In this document: positions 33,441 to 42,862 of the stretch, piece after piece
How the letters are laid out: the number at the start of each line of letters is the position of its first letter
Position numbering within the stretch: position 1 is the first letter of the stretch
Source of the DNA: Nitrospinaceae bacterium
GTDB taxonomy: Bacteria; Nitrospinota; Nitrospinia; Nitrospinales; Nitrospinaceae
Direction of reading: 5' to 3'
Assembly: GCA_029261535.1 (NCBI GenBank)
Contig: JAJDBF010000007.1
Location: 1 to 64,000 of the forward strand
DNA: 64,000 nucleotides
Notes under the pieces: generated by a model
Told to the model about the DNA's origin: nothing
Databases searched by the model: none
Seen by the model: the letters and a program-made list of their open reading frames with translations, nothing else
Program-made: the position numbers and the translations under genes

Positions 33441-34238
33441 TCAGGACAGACGATACAGGTCGACACGGCGGTCACGGAACAGATCGTTGGCCGGGTTGAT
33501 CGATTTTTGCCGCGCCTTGGCGAGATCGATTTCAACGACCGCGCTTTCTTCGCGATCCGATGAAGCGCGCACCAGAACATTGCCATCCGGGTCCACCACC
33601 TGGCTCTGCCCGATAAAAGTCAGCGTTTCTCCGGGAATGCGTTGTTCGATGCCGACCCTGTCCGCCGTGATGGCGTACACCCGGTTTTCCAGACAGCGCG
33701 TGATCATCGATTGGGGACAATGCGGCAGGACGAGGTTCGAAGGATGCGCAATCACATCGGCGTTGCTCAGCGCGAGCGAACGCGCCGTCTCTGGAAACCG
33801 CCAGTCGAAACAAATCATCACCCCGACACGCGCAGGACCTAGCTCGAACACCGGAGGCGGTTCATCTCCCGCATCAAAAATATTTTTCTCAGTGTCAAAC
33901 AAGTGAATCTTGCGATAGCGACCGATCAAACCATCCGGACCTGTTACCAAAGAGGAATTATAAATCGCGTCGCCATCGCGCTCGACCAGACCGGCGATGA
34001 TGAACAGATTTTTATTTTTAGCAAACGCCGTTAAAAATTCGGTGGTGGGACCGGAGATAGTCTCTGCAAGATCGTTCGCTTCTTCTCTTGAGGCGAATTG
34101 GTAACCGGTGGTGAACAGCTCCGGCAAGACCAACAAATCGGCCTCGAAACCTTCCAGCAAATGCGTGATGCGATTGCGGTTGGCTTCAATGTCACCGAAG
34201 ACCGGCTGGTTCTGGATGAATCCGACGCGGTAGGTCAT
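33441..34238 (-). CDS. Carbon-nitrogen hydrolase (nitrilase superfamily)
   Basis: This is a cytoplasmic amidase-type enzyme with the Glu-Lys-Cys triad: Glu40 in LLVLPELFTTG, Lys110 in GRYRKIHLFD and Cys143 in VGVMICFDWRFPE. The start is ATG 34238, giving 265 residues and the typical TYRVGFIQNQPVFGD opening. The frame is open upstream into aroC, but that is a shadow of the aroC antisense composition. It resembles YafV/omega-amidase or NIT-like enzymes; the substrate is not clear. It is 35 bp downstream of aroC, probably cotranscribed. Confidence 0.9.
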   Translation of the reverse strand: MTYRVGFIQNQPVFGDIEANRNRITHLLEGFEADLLVLPELFTTGYQFASREEANDLAETISGPTTEFLTAFAKNKNLFIIAGLVERDGDAIYNSSLVTGPDGLIGRYRKIHLFDTEKNIFDAGDEPPPVFELGPARVGVMICFDWRFPETARSLALSNADVIAHPSNLVLPHCPQSMITRCLENRVYAITADRVGIEQRIPGETLTFIGQSQVVDPDGNVLVRASSDREESAVVEIDLAKARQKSINPANDLFRDRRVDLYRLS

Positions 34239-34273
34239 GGCAGGTTTTTGGTTTGTGAAGGATTGAACAGAAC

Positions 34274-35341
34274 TTACAAGCGAGCGGCTCGCTGGCGGAG
34301 CAGGTGGTCGACCAATACCAAGGCGACCATGTTGTCGGCCATGGGTACGGCGCGTGGGGCAACGCAGGGATCGTGCCGCCCTTCCACTTTTATTTTTGCT
34401 TTTTTGCCCTTGCGCGTCACCGTGTCCTGTTCCCGCAAAATTGAAGACGTGGGTTTGACCACCATGCGCACCACAATATCGGCACCGTTGGAAATACCGC
34501 CGAGGATGCCGCCCGCGTTGTTGGTGACGGTGGTGATCTTGCCGCCCTTCGAGGTGAACACGTCGTTGCATTCCGAACCCTTCATGCTGGCAACGGCAAA
34601 TCCCGCGCCGACTTCCACACCTTTAACAGCGGGCAGGCACATGAGGGCTTTGGCAAGGTCGGCATCGAGTCGATCAAACACCGGCTCACCGAGACCCGGT
34701 GGCACGCCCTGCGCGATCACTTCGATAACACCGCCGAGGCTGTCGCCTTCCTTGCGCGCCTGCATGATGGCCTCGATCATTTGCTCGGCAACTTTTTTAT
34801 CCGGGCAACGGACGATATTGCGTTCAATTTCGCGGACGTTGAATTTCTGCGCAACGATGTCGCCGATCTGCCGGGTGTAAGCGAACACTTTTATTTTTTG
34901 TCGGGCCAGAATTTTTTTGGCGATGGCACCGGCGGCAACACGCCCCACCGTTTCGCGTGCGCTGGAGCGACCGCCCCCACGGTAATCACGAAACCCGTAT
35001 TTCTGATCGTAAGTGAAATCAGCGTGACCCGGTCGATACAGGTCCTTGATCAATTCATACTTGGAAGAGTCTGCATCCCGGTTGACGATCAACATACCGA
35101 TGGGCGTGCCAGTGGTTTTTCCCTTGAACAGGCCGGATAGAATCTGGACCTTGTCGTCTTCCTTGCGGGTGGTGGTGACTTTGCTCTGACCGGTTCGGCG
35201 TCGGTCGAGTTCCTTTTCGATGTCCGCTTCTACCAGCGGAAGCCCCGCCGGGCAACCTTCAACAACGACTCCGAGAGCCGGACCATGCGACTCGCCAAAT
35301 GTGGTGATCTTGAAAAGTTGACCGAAACTGTTTCCAGACAT
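34274..35341 (-). CDS. aroC: Chorismate synthase
   Basis: AroC makes chorismate from 5-enolpyruvylshikimate-3-phosphate using reduced FMN, the last step of the shikimate pathway. The 355-residue protein has the signatures [40 protein letters not shown] and the later [33 protein letters not shown]. Length is normal. Its product feeds pheA and tyrA, which are encoded 5-6 kb away on the same strand. Confidence 0.97.
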   Translation of the reverse strand: MSGNSFGQLFKITTFGESHGPALGVVVEGCPAGLPLVEADIEKELDRRRTGQSKVTTTRKEDDKVQILSGLFKGKTTGTPIGMLIVNRDADSSKYELIKDLYRPGHADFTYDQKYGFRDYRGGGRSSARETVGRVAAGAIAKKILARQKIKVFAYTRQIGDIVAQKFNVREIERNIVRCPDKKVAEQMIEAIMQARKEGDSLGGVIEVIAQGVPPGLGEPVFDRLDADLAKALMCLPAVKGVEVGAGFAVASMKGSECNDVFTSKGGKITTVTNNAGGILGGISNGADIVVRMVVKPTSSILREQDTVTRKGKKAKIKVEGRHDPCVAPRAVPMADNMVALVLVDHLLRQRAARL

Positions 35342-35556
35342 GGGATGATTTACCAGGAAGATTGAAAAATTTTAAGAACTTTAACCACCACGCGCTCCTC
35401 GCGGAGGGCAACGTACACCCACTGGCGTGGGGGCTAACGTGTAAACCGTTAATGAGCAGAAATATTTTGGGAGCACCTCGCCGTATCTCCCGTCCGCCGA
35501 CCGCATTCAAGAACGCGAATAGCGGTTCTTGAACAAGCCGTGCGCGGAGCACCCAA
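35342..35556. repeat. Repeat stretch with D palindrome before aroC
   Basis: Holds CCACGCGCTCCTCGCGGAGG, a CACTGGCGTGGGGGCTAACG segment (~35417), a full D palindrome (~35507-35534) and a GTGCGCGGAGCACCC hairpin. This lies between the ihfB terminator and aroC. There is no gene. Confidence 0.65.
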
Positions 35557-35583
35557 TAAAAAAAGCAGGGTAAGCACCCTGCT
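35557..35583 (-). terminator. Terminator of ihfB
   Basis: On the minus strand AGCAGGGT pairs perfectly with ACCCTGCT around a 4-nt loop (35564-35583), followed by seven T (35557-35563). Confidence 0.85.
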
Positions 35584-35637
35584 CGGAAACCAAATCAGTT
35601 TGAAGAACCAGCGGGAGGGGAAGAGATTCCTACAAGG

Positions 35638-35949
35638 TCAATCCATCTCCATTTCAATTTCCTCATCGAATTCATTGCCATCGACGAGTTCCCTCAGCTC
35701 TTTCCCAGCTTGGAAAAAGGGCACTTTTTTGGCAGGAACTTCAACCCGAGCCCCGGATTTTGGATTGCGCCCGACCCGTGCATTGCGGCTCCGAACCCGG
35801 AAACTGCCAAACCCGCGTAGCTCGACCTTTTTACCCTGGGCGAGGGACTCGGTAATGCTTTGAAACACAGTGTTTACGACAACTTCGGTCTGCTTTTTGG
35901 TTAGATTAATCTGCTGTGAAACCTTTTCAACAAGCTCCGCCTTTGTCAT
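35638..35949 (-). CDS. ihfB: Integration host factor beta-like DNA-bending protein
   Basis: HU/IHF-family architectural protein, 103 residues. MTKAELVEKVSQQINLTKKQ is the dimerisation helix region, KKVELRGFGSFRVRSRNARV leads into the DNA arm GRNPKSGARVEVPAKKVPFF with the intercalating Pro, and GKELRELVDG ends the fold. RGFGSF and the GRNPKSG arm are closest to IhfB. A 10-residue acidic tail (EFDEEIEMEMD) is extra. Its own promoter and terminator are visible, and it follows the rpsA/sppA cluster, the same order as rpsA-ihfB in many genomes. Confidence 0.85.
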   Translation of the reverse strand: MTKAELVEKVSQQINLTKKQTEVVVNTVFQSITESLAQGKKVELRGFGSFRVRSRNARVGRNPKSGARVEVPAKKVPFFQAGKELRELVDGNEFDEEIEMEMD

Positions 35950-35976
35950 CCAGCCTCTCCCAAAAAATATTGAAAA

Positions 35977-36004
35977 AGTATACCATCCGAATCCACCAAG
36001 TCAA
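35977..36004 (-). promoter_or_regulatory. Sigma-70 promoter of ihfB
   Basis: On the minus strand TTGACT (35999-36004) and TATACT (35977-35982) are separated by 16 bp, about 28 bp upstream of the ihfB ATG. Confidence 0.6.
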
Positions 36005-36157
36005 GAGTTTTGAAGCGGTTATGTGAATTTGGGGAAGGAGATTTGGTTGCCATTTCGGTCAAAAATACGAAGCAAGAAAACAGGAGGGCCTTAACTTTTC
36101 CCACAAATATAACATTTTTCTCGGGAAAAACAGAGAATTCTATTGTTTTAAAAAGAC

Positions 36158-37063
36158 TTATGGTGCCCACAGGAACTGGAGGCGAGGGAAGTCCTGAGTC
36201 AGGCTGGCCGTTTTCAGAGAGTCTGGAATCTGGCTATTCATCAACCAGTCCATGAGGGTTTCCCGCTCCCGTTCCTGGATGACAAGGGGGCGCCCCTCGA
36301 TGCCCAGCCGCTTGCCCATGTCACTGATGACATCTTCCAGGCCACCGAGCTTATCCACCATTTTCAAATCGAGTGCCTGCCGTCCGGTAAATATCCTCCC
36401 ATCGGCCAGTTGTCTTGCCTGCGCCGGGCTCATGTTTCTGCCCTTGGTCACCGCTTCAATGAACTGATTGTGAACATCCTTGACCACAGCCTCCAAATAT
36501 TTGCGCTCCTTCTTGTTCATTTTGCGGCCCGGCGATCCGGTGTCCTTGAACTTGCCTGCCTTGATCACTTCGGGACGCACGCCGACTTTTTTCATCAGTC
36601 CTTCAAAGTTGGTGAAGGCCATGATGACACCGATACTGCCGGTGAGGGAACCGGGGTTGGCATACACCTTTTCGGCCCCGGCGGCAATGTAATAGCCGCC
36701 TGAGGCGGCGACACTGCCCATCGATGCGTAAATGGGTTTGCTGGTGCGTGAGCGCAGAACCTCGTCATAAATTTCCTGGGACGGAGCCACCGCGCCACCG
36801 GGAGTGTCGATGCGGAGAATGATGCCGCGCACAGAATCGTCTTCACGGAAACTGCGAATTTGCCTGACGATGTCACGCGAGTCGCCGATGAACCCGGCGA
36901 CTTCGACAATGGCAATGGTGTCTTTGGAGCCGCCGGCACCGGTCAGCAGATTGCCTCCTAAAAAGTTGGCGAAACCAAATAAAATCACGACCCCCAGAAG
37001 GAAATACATCAATGCCTTACGGAACCCAGACTTCACAGGTTGAACAATCGGTTGTCCGTCCAT
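36158..37063 (-). CDS. sppA: Signal peptide peptidase SppA (S49)
   Basis: This membrane-anchored serine protease digests cleaved signal peptides. The 301-residue short form has an N-terminal membrane anchor (ALMYFLLGVVILFGFANFLG). The catalytic Ser121 lies in SVAASGGYYIAAGAEKVYAN, and the general-base Lys is probably 171 or 173 in IKAGKFKDTGSPGRKM. IDTPGGAVAPSQEIYDEVLR marks the family substrate loop. ATG 37063 follows GAGG by 5 bp. It is part of the rpsA-sppA-ihfB order common in Deltaproteobacteria-like genomes. Confidence 0.93.
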   Translation of the reverse strand: MDGQPIVQPVKSGFRKALMYFLLGVVILFGFANFLGGNLLTGAGGSKDTIAIVEVAGFIGDSRDIVRQIRSFREDDSVRGIILRIDTPGGAVAPSQEIYDEVLRSRTSKPIYASMGSVAASGGYYIAAGAEKVYANPGSLTGSIGVIMAFTNFEGLMKKVGVRPEVIKAGKFKDTGSPGRKMNKKERKYLEAVVKDVHNQFIEAVTKGRNMSPAQARQLADGRIFTGRQALDLKMVDKLGGLEDVISDMGKRLGIEGRPLVIQERERETLMDWLMNSQIPDSLKTASLTQDFPRLQFLWAP

Positions 37064-37425
37064 TCATTCCTCACACTGTTTGTTTAGTGGATCTTTTCTA
37101 ATTTAAACACTACCTTCCCTTTCCTTCATATAAGGAGGGGGTACGAGGGAGGTTGACACCCCTCCCTCACCCTCCCCCTTGAAAGGGAGTTGGCATAATT
37201 CAAAAATCAAAAGCAAGGGTGAGATTCTTCCTCACCCTTCGGGTTCATCAGAATGACATTGCAGTGGTTTTTTACGCCGACCACATTCAAGAACACGAAT
37301 AGCGGTTCTTGAACAAGCCGTGCGCGAAGCACCCATCTTGCCCTCCTGGTGGAGGGCAAGGTGAGCTGTCAAAAACTATTGAGTGCACTAAAAACTGTTT
37401 CCAGTTTGCTGACGTGCGCGGAGCA
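37064..37425. repeat. Repeats between sppA and rpsA (C, D)
   Basis: Holds AAGGGAG-type inverted pieces (~37125-37190, CCCTCCCTCACCCTCCCCC), a unit C extended by an inverted GTGAGGAAG insert (37203-37258), a D palindrome (37286-37313) and a GTGCGCGGAGCAC hairpin just before the rpsA stop. No gene is visible. Confidence 0.7.
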
Positions 37426-39108
37426 CTAGTCTTCTGAATCCTCCTCTTCGACCTCCTCGATCACGATTTCAGATGCGTCCAGGTTTTCATCATAGGCTTT
37501 GACAGACAAACCGATCTTCTTGGTCGCCGGGTCCACTTTAATGACCTTGGTCTTGACCTTGTCTCCAACCTTGACCACCTTATCCGGGTGACTGACTTTT
37601 TCCGAACTGAGTTGGGAAATATGGATCAACCCTTCGAGGCCGTCGTCGAATTCTGCGAAAGCACCAAAGCCGGTCACTTTGATGATAGTGCCCTCCACCT
37701 CGGTACCGACCGGGAAACGTTCTGGAATCTTGTCCCACGGATCGTCCTGCAGTTGCTTGATTCCAAGACTGATGCGGCAGTTGTCCTTGTCGATGTTCAA
37801 CACCACGGCTTCGACGCTGTCCTTTTTCTTGACCACTTCGGACGGGTGTTTGATCTTTTTGTTCCACGACAGATCAGAAATGTGGATCAAACCATCGACA
37901 CCGTCTTCGAGTTCGACGAACGCACCGAAATCGGTGAGATTACGCACGGTGCCTTCAACTGAGGACCCGATGGGATATTTCTCGTCAATGTTGTCCCAGG
38001 GGTTCGGTTCGATCTGTTTTATGCCGAGTGAAATACGCTTCTTTTCCTTGTCGAGGGTGAGCACAACTGCATCGACCTGATCGTTGATAGCCACCATCTT
38101 GCTGGGGTGTTTGACATGACGGCTCCAGGACATTTCGGAAACGTGCACCAGACCTTCGATGCCTTTTTCCAGCTCAACGAACGCGCCGTAATCGGTGATG
38201 CTGACCACGCGACCATTGATGCGCGTGCTGACCGGATATTTCTTGTCGACATCCACCCATGGATCCGGCGTGATCTGCTTGAGGCCGAGAGAGACTCGTT
38301 CTTTTTCCCGGTCATACTTGAGCACCATGACCTTGACCTTGTCGCCGATGGCAAACATTTCGGACGGATGGTTGACCCGGCCCCAGGACATATCGGTGAT
38401 GTGCAGTAAACCGTCGATACCACCGAGGTCGATGAACACCCCGTAGTCGGTGATGTTCTTGACGATCCCTTCAACGATGTTGCCTTCCTTCATCTGCTTG
38501 AGCGTGCCTTCGCGTGCGGCGGCCCGTTCTTCTTCCAGCAGGATGCGGCGCGACAGCACAATATTGCCGCGCTTCTTGTTCATCTTGATGATGCGCATGT
38601 CGAATTTGTCGCCGAGTAATTTCTCCAGGTTGCGGACAGGACGCAAGTCGATCTGTGAACCGGGCAGGAAGGCCTTGAGTCCGATATCGACCGTCAGGCC
38701 GCCCTTGGCCTTGGCCACCACCATGCCTTCGATGGTTTGTTCGGCTTCAAATGCGGTGACGAGTTTTTCCCATATCTTGATCTTGTTGGCTTTTTCCTTG
38801 GACAAAACGACAATGCCATCCTGATCTTCCACACGCTCCAGGAATACTTCGACCTCAGAACCAGCCTCAAGCGTTTCTTTTTCCGCCGCTGGAAATTCGT
38901 GCAGACTGATCACGCCTTCGGATTTGAACCCGACATCGACAGTCACCAGACCCTTGTTTATATGAAGCACCTTGCCCTGAATGATTTCGCCTTCGCGAAA
39001 CTGTTTGAGACTACTATCAAAATAAGCCTCCATCTCGGCGCGCAGAGCCTTGTCTTCCTCGCTGAGTTCCTCGAGCTCATCCCAATCGTCCAATGTTTCC
39101 TCAACCAC
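37426..39108 (-). CDS. rpsA: 30S ribosomal protein S1
   Basis: S1 binds mRNA and aids initiation on weak ribosome sites. The 560-residue protein carries six S1 (OB-fold) domains, the full proteobacterial number; domains 3-6 each show the pattern VxGxVxxITDYGAFVEL-xG-xGLxHxS-SW with a KHP motif. The N-terminus is acidic (DWDELEELSEEDKALRAEME). Start GTG 39108 follows GGAGGT by 8 bp. The acidic tail EVEEEDSED closes it. A promoter lies upstream. Confidence 0.97.
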   Translation of the reverse strand: MVEETLDDWDELEELSEEDKALRAEMEAYFDSSLKQFREGEIIQGKVLHINKGLVTVDVGFKSEGVISLHEFPAAEKETLEAGSEVEVFLERVEDQDGIVVLSKEKANKIKIWEKLVTAFEAEQTIEGMVVAKAKGGLTVDIGLKAFLPGSQIDLRPVRNLEKLLGDKFDMRIIKMNKKRGNIVLSRRILLEEERAAAREGTLKQMKEGNIVEGIVKNITDYGVFIDLGGIDGLLHITDMSWGRVNHPSEMFAIGDKVKVMVLKYDREKERVSLGLKQITPDPWVDVDKKYPVSTRINGRVVSITDYGAFVELEKGIEGLVHVSEMSWSRHVKHPSKMVAINDQVDAVVLTLDKEKKRISLGIKQIEPNPWDNIDEKYPIGSSVEGTVRNLTDFGAFVELEDGVDGLIHISDLSWNKKIKHPSEVVKKKDSVEAVVLNIDKDNCRISLGIKQLQDDPWDKIPERFPVGTEVEGTIIKVTGFGAFAEFDDGLEGLIHISQLSSEKVSHPDKVVKVGDKVKTKVIKVDPATKKIGLSVKAYDENLDASEIVIEEVEEEDSED

Positions 39109-39152
39109 TTTGTGTTACCTCCGAATTAAAATTTCCGAATTAAAAGTTCAAA

Positions 39153-39182
39153 ATTAAATTTTTCTTTATCTAATAAAGTCAA
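39153..39182 (-). promoter_or_regulatory. Possible sigma-70 promoter of rpsA
   Basis: On the minus strand TTGACT (39177-39182) and TTTAAT (39153-39158) are 18 bp apart, ~45 bp upstream of the rpsA start. AT-rich DNA surrounds it and the -10 is imperfect. Confidence 0.4.
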
Positions 39183-39233
39183 AACTGAAAATTTATTTTG
39201 AGCGCAGACTCCTGCGCCACGCATCCAGATTCC

Positions 39234-39899
39234 TTATGATTTCTCCACCGGCTGTATGTACCGCATCATTTCCTCCACCACCTCATCGATGGTTTTGCCG
39301 GTGGTATTGACGGCAACCGCATCGTCTGCCTGCACCAGCGGAGAAACCTCGCGCGTGCGGTCTTCATGATCGCGCTGTTTCACTTGCGAGATCACGTCAT
39401 CAACCGTCAGGCCGGGATGCCGGTCGCGTATTTCTTCAAACCTGCGTCGGGCGCGTTCTTTCACATCGGCATCGAGGAAAAACTTTTTCTCCGCTGTGGG
39501 AAAAACCACCGTGCCGATATCGCGCCCGTCCATGACCGCAGATCCGGCACGCCCCATGGATTGCTGTTTCGGCACGAGGACGTTACGCACCGCCGGGTTG
39601 GCGGCAACACTGGCGGCCAGTTTGCCAATGATCTCGGTTTGCAGATGGCCCGTTAAATCTTCACCATCGGCGAGCAACCTCTGCCCTTCCGGCGACGGCA
39701 CAAATCGTATTTCAAGGTGCGTTGCCACATCGGCGACACGCGCGTTATCCTTTGCATCGATGCCAAGCTGTTGTGCTTTCCACGCCACCGCACGATACAT
39801 CGAGCCGGTCTCGATATAACTGAAGTTCAGCAACTCGGCAATGCGCCGCGCCACCGTGCTCTTGCCACTGCCTGCCGGTCCGTCGATGGCGATGATCAC
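39234..39899 (-). CDS. cmk: Cytidylate kinase
   Basis: Phosphorylates CMP and dCMP. The 221-residue protein has the P-loop IAIDGPAGSGKSTVARRIAE, YIETGSMYRAVAWKA, the family-specific DGRDIGTVVFPTAEKKFFLD and the lid region RAR-RFEEI. The GTG start overlaps the TGA of tyrA (GTGA), so the two are coupled. It is the gene before rpsA, as in very many bacteria. Confidence 0.96.
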   Translation of the reverse strand: MIIAIDGPAGSGKSTVARRIAELLNFSYIETGSMYRAVAWKAQQLGIDAKDNARVADVATHLEIRFVPSPEGQRLLADGEDLTGHLQTEIIGKLAASVAANPAVRNVLVPKQQSMGRAGSAVMDGRDIGTVVFPTAEKKFFLDADVKERARRRFEEIRDRHPGLTVDDVISQVKQRDHEDRTREVSPLVQADDAVAVNTTGKTIDEVVEEMMRYIQPVEKS

Positions 39900-40771
39900 T
39901 CGTGCACCTTCGCCAGCTTCAAGCGATTTTTGTTGGCCGTCGCAAATGCTTCTTCCAATGGCTCAGCATCCTGCCGGGTGATCATGTTTTTCAATTCATC
40001 CAAACGCACCTGAAATTCGTCGATCAACGTCAGCACCTGCTTTTGGTTGGACAGGGCAATGTCCCGCCACATGACAGGATCACTGGAGGCAATGCGGGTG
40101 ATGTCGCGCAAACCGCCACCGGAAAAACAAAGCACGTCGTCGTAAGTTTTTGTGGTTACATTCGCCACCGTATTCATCAAGGCGAACGCCACCACATGCG
40201 GCAGATGACTCACCGCGCCCAGCACCCGGTCGTGTTCATCCGGGTCCATGCTGATGACTTCCATGCCCAGTGCCGACCAAAATGAAATGATGCGATCACA
40301 CGCATCTTTTGGTGTCTTTGCTGTCGGGGTGACGATGCAACGCGCCCCTTCAAATAATTCCGTAAACGCTGAATCGAGTCCAGAACGTTCACTGCCTGCT
40401 ATCGGATGCGCCCCAACGAAAACGGTGCCCTCCGGCAGTTCCGCTTCCATTGCGCGTACCAGGTCGCCTTTGACCGAACCGACATCGGTGACGATGCAAC
40501 CGGGCTTCAAAGCAGACTTCATTTCTTTCAGCCTCGGCAAAAACGTCCCCACCGGCGAACACAGGACCACCAGATCGCAGTCTTTCACCGCTGTGCCTAA
40601 ATCCGCCGACCAGTCATCGATCACACCTTTTTCCTTAGCACGCTTGAGTGTGTCCTGATTGCGCCCGAATCCGGTAATGGTTTGGACCAGATTGCGCTCG
40701 CGTGCGGACAAAGCCAGCGATCCGCCCAACAGCCCGACTCCGATGATAGCCATCCGTTCAAACGAGGCCAT
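39896..40771 (-). CDS. tyrA: Prephenate dehydrogenase
   Basis: NAD(P)-dependent oxidative decarboxylation of prephenate to hydroxyphenylpyruvate for tyrosine synthesis. IIGVGLLGGSLALSARERNL is the Rossmann loop; DVGSVKGDLVRAMEAELPEG, VGAHPIAGSERSGLDSAFTE and GAVSHLPHVVAFALMNTV are conserved. ATG 40771 is favoured, with AAGGA upstream; GTG 40777 would add two residues and overlap the pheA stop. There is no ACT or chorismate mutase domain, so it is the monofunctional type. aroA, often next, is missing. Confidence 0.95.
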   Translation of the reverse strand: MASFERMAIIGVGLLGGSLALSARERNLVQTITGFGRNQDTLKRAKEKGVIDDWSADLGTAVKDCDLVVLCSPVGTFLPRLKEMKSALKPGCIVTDVGSVKGDLVRAMEAELPEGTVFVGAHPIAGSERSGLDSAFTELFEGARCIVTPTAKTPKDACDRIISFWSALGMEVISMDPDEHDRVLGAVSHLPHVVAFALMNTVANVTTKTYDDVLCFSGGGLRDITRIASSDPVMWRDIALSNQKQVLTLIDEFQVRLDELKNMITRQDAEPLEEAFATANKNRLKLAKVHE

Positions 40772-40773
40772 GC

Positions 40774-41850
40774 TCACCCGTCCTTTCGTGGGTACGATCC
40801 CATCACACGCAGAAACAGGCTTCGTTTCTTTAAAGTAGAAAGCACTTTTTTAATTCCGGCATCTTCAAGATGGCCCTGAAAGTCGACGAAGAATAAATAT
40901 TCCCAGGGCCGGTTGCGCAGAGGCCGCGACTGTATCTTGGTCAGGTTGATATCGTGCCGCGCAAACATTTGCAGGATTTTGAGCAAGGACCCGGTCTCGT
41001 CCCTGATCGAAAACATGATGGACGTTTTGTTGGCCTTGGCCTTCTTCGCCATTTCCTTGCCGATGATCAGGAAGCGGGTGGTATTGCGGGCTTCGTCTTC
41101 AATTTTTTGCGCGATGATTTTCAGGTCACAGGATTCAACCGCAAGCTTGCTTGCCACCGCGCCGATGCGTTTATTTTTTTCGGCAAGTTTCGCCGCCGTT
41201 GCGGTGCTGGATGTGGGGATCAACTCGACGTTTGGAAAATGTTCGGCCAGCCAGTTACGGCACTGCGCCAACGCCTGCGGGTGACTGTGGATTTCTTTAA
41301 TTTGTTTGGGGTCGCCGGAATACGACAGCAGACAATGCGAAATGCCAAGCCGGATTTCATCGCAGATCACCAGCGGTGAATCGACGAACGAATCGAGCGT
41401 CAGGTTGACCACACCTTCGATGGAGTTTTCAATCGGCACCACGCCATAATCAGCGTGACCCTTTTCCACCATATTGAAAATGTCGCCGATGTTGTTGGCC
41501 GGGCAAAACTCCGCCGCATGGCCAAATTTGCGCACCGCCGCCTGATGGGAGAACGTGGTCTCCGGACCAAGGAACGCTATGTTGAGGGGTTTTTCGAGCG
41601 CGAGTGTGGCGGAAATGATTTCGCGGAAAACAGATTCGACCGCTTTATCGGGAAAAGGACCCGAATTCTGGGACTTCAGGCGTTCAAATATTTCACGCTC
41701 CCGGTGCGGGACATGAAAGTGATTCGCCTTGTTCTGCTTTGATTTTTCCTTGCCGATTTTAATCGCCAGCCGGGACCGGCGATTGAGCATTTCCAGAAAC
41801 TTATCGTCTATCTTGTCGATCTGCTCGCGGAGCTTGTCAATATCGCCCAA
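40774..41850 (-). CDS. pheA: Bifunctional chorismate mutase/prephenate dehydratase
   Basis: Converts chorismate to prephenate and then to phenylpyruvate. Residues 1-~85 are an AroQ chorismate mutase (LREQIDKIDDKFLEMLNRRS RLAIKIGKEK). Residues ~90-270 are prephenate dehydratase (AFLGPETTFSHQAAVRKFG, YGVVPIENSIEGVVNLTLDS, NTTRFLIIGKE). Residues ~275-358 are a regulatory ACT domain (SIMFSIRDETGSLLKILQMF, LTKIQSRPLRNRPWEYLFFV). The start is TTG 41850 with AGGCGG upstream. It heads the pheA-tyrA-cmk cluster; phenylalanine feedback through ACT is likely. Confidence 0.96.
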   Translation of the reverse strand: MGDIDKLREQIDKIDDKFLEMLNRRSRLAIKIGKEKSKQNKANHFHVPHREREIFERLKSQNSGPFPDKAVESVFREIISATLALEKPLNIAFLGPETTFSHQAAVRKFGHAAEFCPANNIGDIFNMVEKGHADYGVVPIENSIEGVVNLTLDSFVDSPLVICDEIRLGISHCLLSYSGDPKQIKEIHSHPQALAQCRNWLAEHFPNVELIPTSSTATAAKLAEKNKRIGAVASKLAVESCDLKIIAQKIEDEARNTTRFLIIGKEMAKKAKANKTSIMFSIRDETGSLLKILQMFARHDINLTKIQSRPLRNRPWEYLFFVDFQGHLEDAGIKKVLSTLKKRSLFLRVMGSYPRKDG

Positions 41851-41939
41851 CGCATAGTACCGCCTTTGCTTAGAATCTCGAAATTCATGGAACTTCGAAG
41901 GGATTGTGCGTATTTTCCGTATTTCGGCCTAAAATAGCA

Positions 41940-42150
41940 AGCAGAAACTTATTACGGAGGCGATGCTCCGCTCTCAAGGAGACCTACATAAGTGCTTCTT
42001 GAGGGACTGAAAAGAGGAGGTCGCATTTCGACAGGCTCAATGTGACAAAAAAAATCAACGAACTGTCATTCTAACTCCTTGCCGGACCTCGCGGGTGCTG
42101 GCGCACAGCCAGCAGAGAGCAGGGTGATTTGATCAACTCCGCATTCATCA
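41940..42150. repeat. Composite repeat A-E with C fragment
   Basis: Unit A (41978-42020) runs into a diverged unit E (TTCGACAGGCTCAATGTGAC, 42027-42046) and a fragment of the C/end block (AACTGTCATTCTAACTCCTT). No gene is visible. It is upstream of the thiamine-binding gene and divergent from pheA. Confidence 0.7.
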
Positions 42151-42185
42151 CATAAACTAACGAAAACTTTTAGGAGATCCATACC

Positions 42186-42494
42186 ATGATCCTGCTTCAA
42201 TTCAGCATGTCGCCTATGGATAAAGGCGAAAGCGTCAGCGACTACGTCAGCCGCTCGCTCGACATCATCTCCAACAGCGGTGTCGACTATAAACTGGGGC
42301 CGATGGGCACCTGCCTCGAAGGCGAATGGGATGAGGTGATGGGCGTCATCAAACAGTGCTACGAAAAAATGAGCACTGACTGCAACCGCATCACCTGCTC
42401 GATCAAGATCGACTATCGCAAAGGCAAAAGCGGCAGGCTCGATTCCAAAATGGCCGCCGTCGAAGCCAAACTCGGGAAGAAACTGAATACATGA
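42186..42494 (+). CDS. MTH1187/YqgV-type thiamine-binding protein
   Basis: Small ferredoxin-fold protein of the DUF77 family that binds thiamine or related HMP. The 102-residue product starts MILLQFSMSPMDKGESVSDY and has VSRSLDIISNSGVDYKLGPM, GTCLEGEWDEVMGVIKQCYE and ITCSIKIDYRKGK. The biological role is not settled. AGGAG lies 9 bp before the ATG. No TPP riboswitch or transporter gene is visible beside it. Confidence 0.88.
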   Translation: MILLQFSMSPMDKGESVSDYVSRSLDIISNSGVDYKLGPMGTCLEGEWDEVMGVIKQCYEKMSTDCNRITCSIKIDYRKGKSGRLDSKMAAVEAKLGKKLNT

Positions 42495-42862
42495 TCCGCT
42501 TGCGGCCACTCGCCGTGGAGGCGATGGGCTGAATATTGTTGAGCAATTAATAGCTTCTAAGCGCATCGCAATATGCATCTCGTTCGCCCTGCGCTAGCAC
42601 CCGCCTATAGCTGGTAGTGTGTGTTTTGAAGGGGTCTGATTAAATGGTTTGAAAAAGCAAATAGGAACCATTAATTTATTAGGATTATACTGATGGCAAG
42701 AATGCTGGCTGGAATTTGGTTGTCCTTTCTCGACATTAATATAGATGTAAATGAACAATTTGAACCGCTGAACAAATGTTCTGTTTTTGAGAATCAAATC
42801 ATCTTAAAAGGAATAGGGTAAAAATTGAACAATATTTTAGCGCCTATTATGTGAATTTTATT
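42495..42862 (+). other. Gap grading into AT-rich DNA
   Basis: The first ~100 bp resemble the intergenic repeats (CTCGCCGTGGAGGCG, GAGCGCATCGCAATATGC). From ~42640 the composition shifts to AT-rich, the same as the following gene. A 42-codon frame (42693-42821) has no ribosome site or known match. The composition change probably marks the left edge of acquired DNA. Confidence 0.45.

Noticed and set aside
34239-34571. N-terminal extension of the nitrilase into aroC
   Set aside because: It runs antiparallel in composition to aroC on the same strand in a different frame and has no domain; the conserved nitrilase start is ATG 34238.
42693-42821. 42-codon frame before the M48 gene
   Set aside because: No ribosome site and no known match.
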